Shown here one piece after another: positions 5,260 to 5,266 of a stretch of 5,266 nucleotides of DNA. The notes beneath the pieces are model-generated. The model made no database searches, was not told where the DNA came from, and saw only the letters and a list, made by a program, of their open reading frames with translations. The stretch's first letter is position 1. The number at the start of each line of letters is the position of its first letter. Position numbers and translations under genes: made by a program. This DNA comes from Bacteroidaceae bacterium (lineage in GTDB: Bacteria > Bacteroidota > Bacteroidia > Bacteroidales > Bacteroidaceae), in assembly GCA_017557475.1 (NCBI GenBank), contig JAFYYO010000112.1:1-5266 (forward strand), written 5' to 3'.

Positions 5260-5266
5260 AATTATG

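Noticed and set aside
5260..5266. ATG at the very right edge as the start of a divergent plus-strand gene
   Set aside because: Only three bases are visible, so nothing supports it.

Overview
The window looks like a piece of a Bacteroidota chromosome, most likely Bacteroidales (Prevotella/Bacteroides-like). The main evidence is promoters of the Bacteroidetes type (-7 box TAnnTTTG, in one case with an exact -33 TTTG) upstream of two or three genes, together with the absence of obvious Shine-Dalgarno sequences. The protein content fits: a Stealth-type sugar-phosphate transferase, a WcaA-like family 2 glycosyltransferase, a compact LpxL-like acyltransferase, a small sigma-70 factor and a single-domain U32 protein. 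No organism name can be read from the sequence alone.

Layout. Positions 1-2026 (+ strand) are the 3' end of a surface-polysaccharide operon: the last 30 codons of an unidentified gene, a Stealth-family phosphotransferase, and a family 2 glycosyltransferase. Each start overlaps the previous stop as ATGA, so the three are probably translationally coupled. Positions 2001-2939 (- strand) hold an LpxL/HtrB-like acyltransferase whose 3' end overlaps the 3' end of the glycosyltransferase by 26 bp. Positions 3082-3639 (- strand) encode a 185-residue sigma-70-type factor with regions 2 and 4 only, followed by a 13-bp hairpin. Positions 3951-5219 (- strand) encode a U32-family protein, probably an RNA hydroxylase of the TrhP/RlhA type, behind a textbook promoter that leaves almost no 5' leader.

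The non-coding stretch 3640-3950 is the most unusual part. The half next to the sigma gene has a promoter whose -7 box lies inside a 28-bp near-perfect dyad, with a perfect 14-bp palindrome beside it and a cluster of TTGTA-type inverted and direct repeats upstream. The half next to the U32 gene is a 132-bp tandem array of two 22-bp units in strict A-B-A-B-A-B order. It runs into the U32 stop codon and forms a regularly spaced imperfect palindrome at every A-to-B junction.

How the genes relate. The first three act in capsule or O-antigen-like glycan assembly. The acyltransferase also concerns the envelope (lipid A or a related lipid) but is divergently organised and separately promoted. The sigma factor and the U32 protein appear to be independent single-gene units. 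No new multi-gene system is evident; the notable signals are regulatory and repeat structures.
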